Assembly: GCA_004802725.1 (NCBI GenBank)
Contig: SGPM01000284.1
Coordinates: 1-35,783 of the forward strand
DNA: 35,783 nt
DNA from: Antrodiella citrinella
Taxonomy: Eukaryota > Basidiomycota > Agaricomycetes > Polyporales > Steccherinaceae
Reading direction: 5' to 3'
The notes below the pieces were generated by a model. It saw only the letters and a program-made list of their open reading frames with translations, made no database searches and was not told where the DNA came from. The number at the start of each line of letters is the position of its first letter. The stretch's first letter is position 1. The position numbers and the translations under genes were made by a program. This document shows, one piece after another, positions 34,366 through 35,783 of the stretch.

Positions 34366-34965
34366 ATGTCTTTGAACGACAAGGATACTACTCTCTACGG
34401 TTCTCATGGCGTTGACGCCTATCCCGGTGTCGCTAACCCCACAAAGTCTTCCCAGAACTCTGATCCTCTGGCGGCCAACTTCGTACGTCCTTATCTTTCT
34501 CGTCTCTTAGCATCAACCCGCTTACCTTTTCTGTTCTTCAGGTCACTGATCCTACAACGGACGAAGTGGGCGCAGGCGCAGGTCCAAATTTTGCCGGTGG
34601 CAGAGACGCTGCGCGTACCTTCAAACAAGGTGCAGGCGTCGTCGAAGCCCGACCAGGTATCATCGAGTCGTCTCATATCGACCCGTTGGATGAGAACTCG
34701 TCTAGAGGTAAGATATCTCCGGTCCTTCACTCACCATTACAGTACGCTGATCGCATCCACTACAGACGACAGCTGGGCGAACACACACCCGAATAGTACC
34801 GGCACCGGTGCTGGTGTAGGCTCGACCGCGTCGGGTGCAATGAACACTGCTGCGTCGATGACTTACAACGCTGCTGGTGTGGCGCAGATGGCGTATGGCA
34901 CTGCGGTGGGAGATGAGAGTCATAAGAAAGCTGGGAAGGAAACTGTTTGGGGGAAGGACGTATAA
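34366..34965 (+). CDS. Small hydrophilic fungal protein, function unknown
   Basis: Three exons: 34366-34482, 34542-34707 and 34766-34965; 160 aa. The start MSLNDKDTTLYGSHGVDAYP follows a TATA box and an unstructured leader. The protein is Gly/Ala/Ser/Thr/Asn-rich and polar, with no membrane segment or signal peptide. The middle (GAGAGPNFAGGRDAARTFKQ) and the end (AMNTAASMTYNAAGVAQMA, then SHKKAGKETVWGKDV) could form amphipathic helices. The last motif resembles the KxxGKxxxxxG pattern of stress-type proteins such as CsbD-like or LEA-like chains, but I do not recognise a family. All three introns/exons are in phase, so it is very likely a real gene. Confidence 0.75.
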   Translation: MSLNDKDTTLYGSHGVDAYPGVANPTKSSQNSDPLAANFVRPYLSRLLASTRLPFLFFRSLILQRTKWAQAQVQILPVAETLRVPSNKVQASSKPDQVSSSRLISTRWMRTRLEVRYLRSFTHHYSTLIASTTDDSWANTHPNSTGTGAGVGSTASGAMNTAASMTYNAAGVAQMAYGTAVGDESHKKAGKETVWGKDV

Positions 34966-35236
34966 GTAGTATTGCACCGACATCAAGACTAGCTGAAGTT
35001 GTCAAGCGATTGTACTATGATTTGAAAGATGCATTATTCTCCCCTACGATGGATCAGCTACACTACCAGCTCAATTCCCTGCTAGTATAGTACTGCGTCT
35101 TGTCTTGACCGAGGTTAACTCTTGATAAGATAAGATGTGAAGCGACAAGGTCAAGCGCTCAAATCCCCAATGTGGCGTCTGCGTACCGTGACTGCCGCCT
35201 CGTCCGTATGGCGCATTACTCGTCAGGCTAAAGTAG

Positions 35237-35546
35237 ACTGACGACGCGTTGTTAGCAAGTGGCACGGGTAACACGTCTGCTCCTTCCAGTGCTGATGCTG
35301 CGAACACAGGTGCTAGTAGCGAGGCCCCTGTCACCCCCCTCAGCAAGTTGCCATGATGAAGGACCATTCCGAGTCCGAGAGCGACAGGAGAATCGAAGAG
35401 GAGCTTAAAGAGATAGGAAGATGGAAGAGCGGCTTAATGAGCAGGGTAGGAGGATTCGTAAGCTTAGAGAACAGGTGAAGGAATCTGAAGAGATGGGCAA
35501 AGAGGATGCCAGGAATATTGCAGAATTTCGGCGTGAGCTCAACAGA
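35237..35546 (+). pseudogene. Frame-broken coiled-coil gene relic
   Basis: Coding-like sequence runs through three successive reading frames. First, a Ser/Thr/Ala-rich frame (GNTSAPSSADAANTGASSE, about 35237-35340). Then a frame containing MMKDHSESESDRRIEEELKE (from 35353). Then the frame from 35421 with MEERLNEQGRRIRKLREQ, continuing to RRELNR at 35546, where a GTGAGT donor follows. The pieces read as one protein, a disordered tail leading into a coiled coil, broken by two frame changes with no intron-like sequence between. It may be a pseudogene, or a real gene with sequence errors that continues beyond the donor. No family recognised. Confidence 0.4.
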
Positions 35547-35783
35547 GTGAGTTCATTCACTTTACATAATTATATGCACGCGTGCTCACTTTATTTACTA
35601 TCACTGAACCACTTATGCAATCGCGACAGTAATGCAAATACTCAGATCTCAGCAGCTCCTGGGGCAATTTCATTCAGGAAAAATATGTCAGACATGTAAA
35701 ATCGTAGTAGGAAACCGAATATCAAGTCAGATTTGTTGTATCTCTTGAGGGAGGATTGCTGTTCGATTTTCAAAGCGGTTTGA
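35547..35783. other. Right edge, no supported gene
   Basis: Sequence after the GTGAGT donor at 35547 is AT-richer and has no convincing exon before the window ends. If the preceding coiled-coil segment is a real gene, its next exon may begin here or outside. Confidence 0.4.

Overview
The window is nuclear DNA of a filamentous basidiomycete, probably an agaricomycete. Genes are broken by many introns of about 45-70 nt with GTRNGY donors and YAG acceptors. The protein set (JMJD5-type JmjC, TBC GAP, SDHA, NOT4, RAP1, SPF45, SHR3) is eukaryotic and fungal. A polyporopepsin-like secreted protease and a basidiomycete-style A-T-R adenylate-forming reductase support this further. No prokaryotic, viral or CRISPR feature was seen. 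All gene models are hand-spliced from reading frames, splice motifs and recalled family motifs; no database search was run.

Layout. 1-1605: no confident gene. 1606-3058 (-): JmjC protein, divergent from 3484-6380 (+), a Rab-GAP/TBC protein. 6731-9259 (+): mitochondrial succinate dehydrogenase flavoprotein in 12 exons, convergent with 9890-11454 (-), a secreted aspartic protease with a TATA box. 12528-14221 (-): T5orf172/DUF1766 protein, divergent from 14467-15083 (+), PDCD5. 15927-21154 (+): NOT4 E3 ligase of CCR4-NOT with a very long C-terminal extension; the join between its two halves is uncertain. 21463-23728 (+): telomere protein RAP1 (BRCT plus Myb), with a telomere-repeat motif upstream. 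24020-26367 (+): splicing factor SPF45. 26718-27003 (-): truncated DUF6914-like remnant beside a region framed by inverted repeats. 27746-31721 (-): adenylate-forming reductase carrying almost all the ambiguous bases of the window. 32204-33010 (-): SHR3, divergent from 33206-34012 (+), a RsfS/MALSU1-type factor. 34366-34965 (+): small TATA-driven hypothetical protein. 35237-35546 (+): frame-broken coiled-coil relic.

Most genes are housekeeping functions and do not form one pathway. There are four head-to-head pairs that may share promoters. The accessory part is roughly 26.7-31.7 kb: the DUF6914 remnant, the inverted-repeat element and the reductase. The observations most worth checking are the telobox before RAP1, a perfect 14-bp hairpin inside TBC coding sequence, the inverted-repeat element, and the cluster of N bases confined to the reductase gene.
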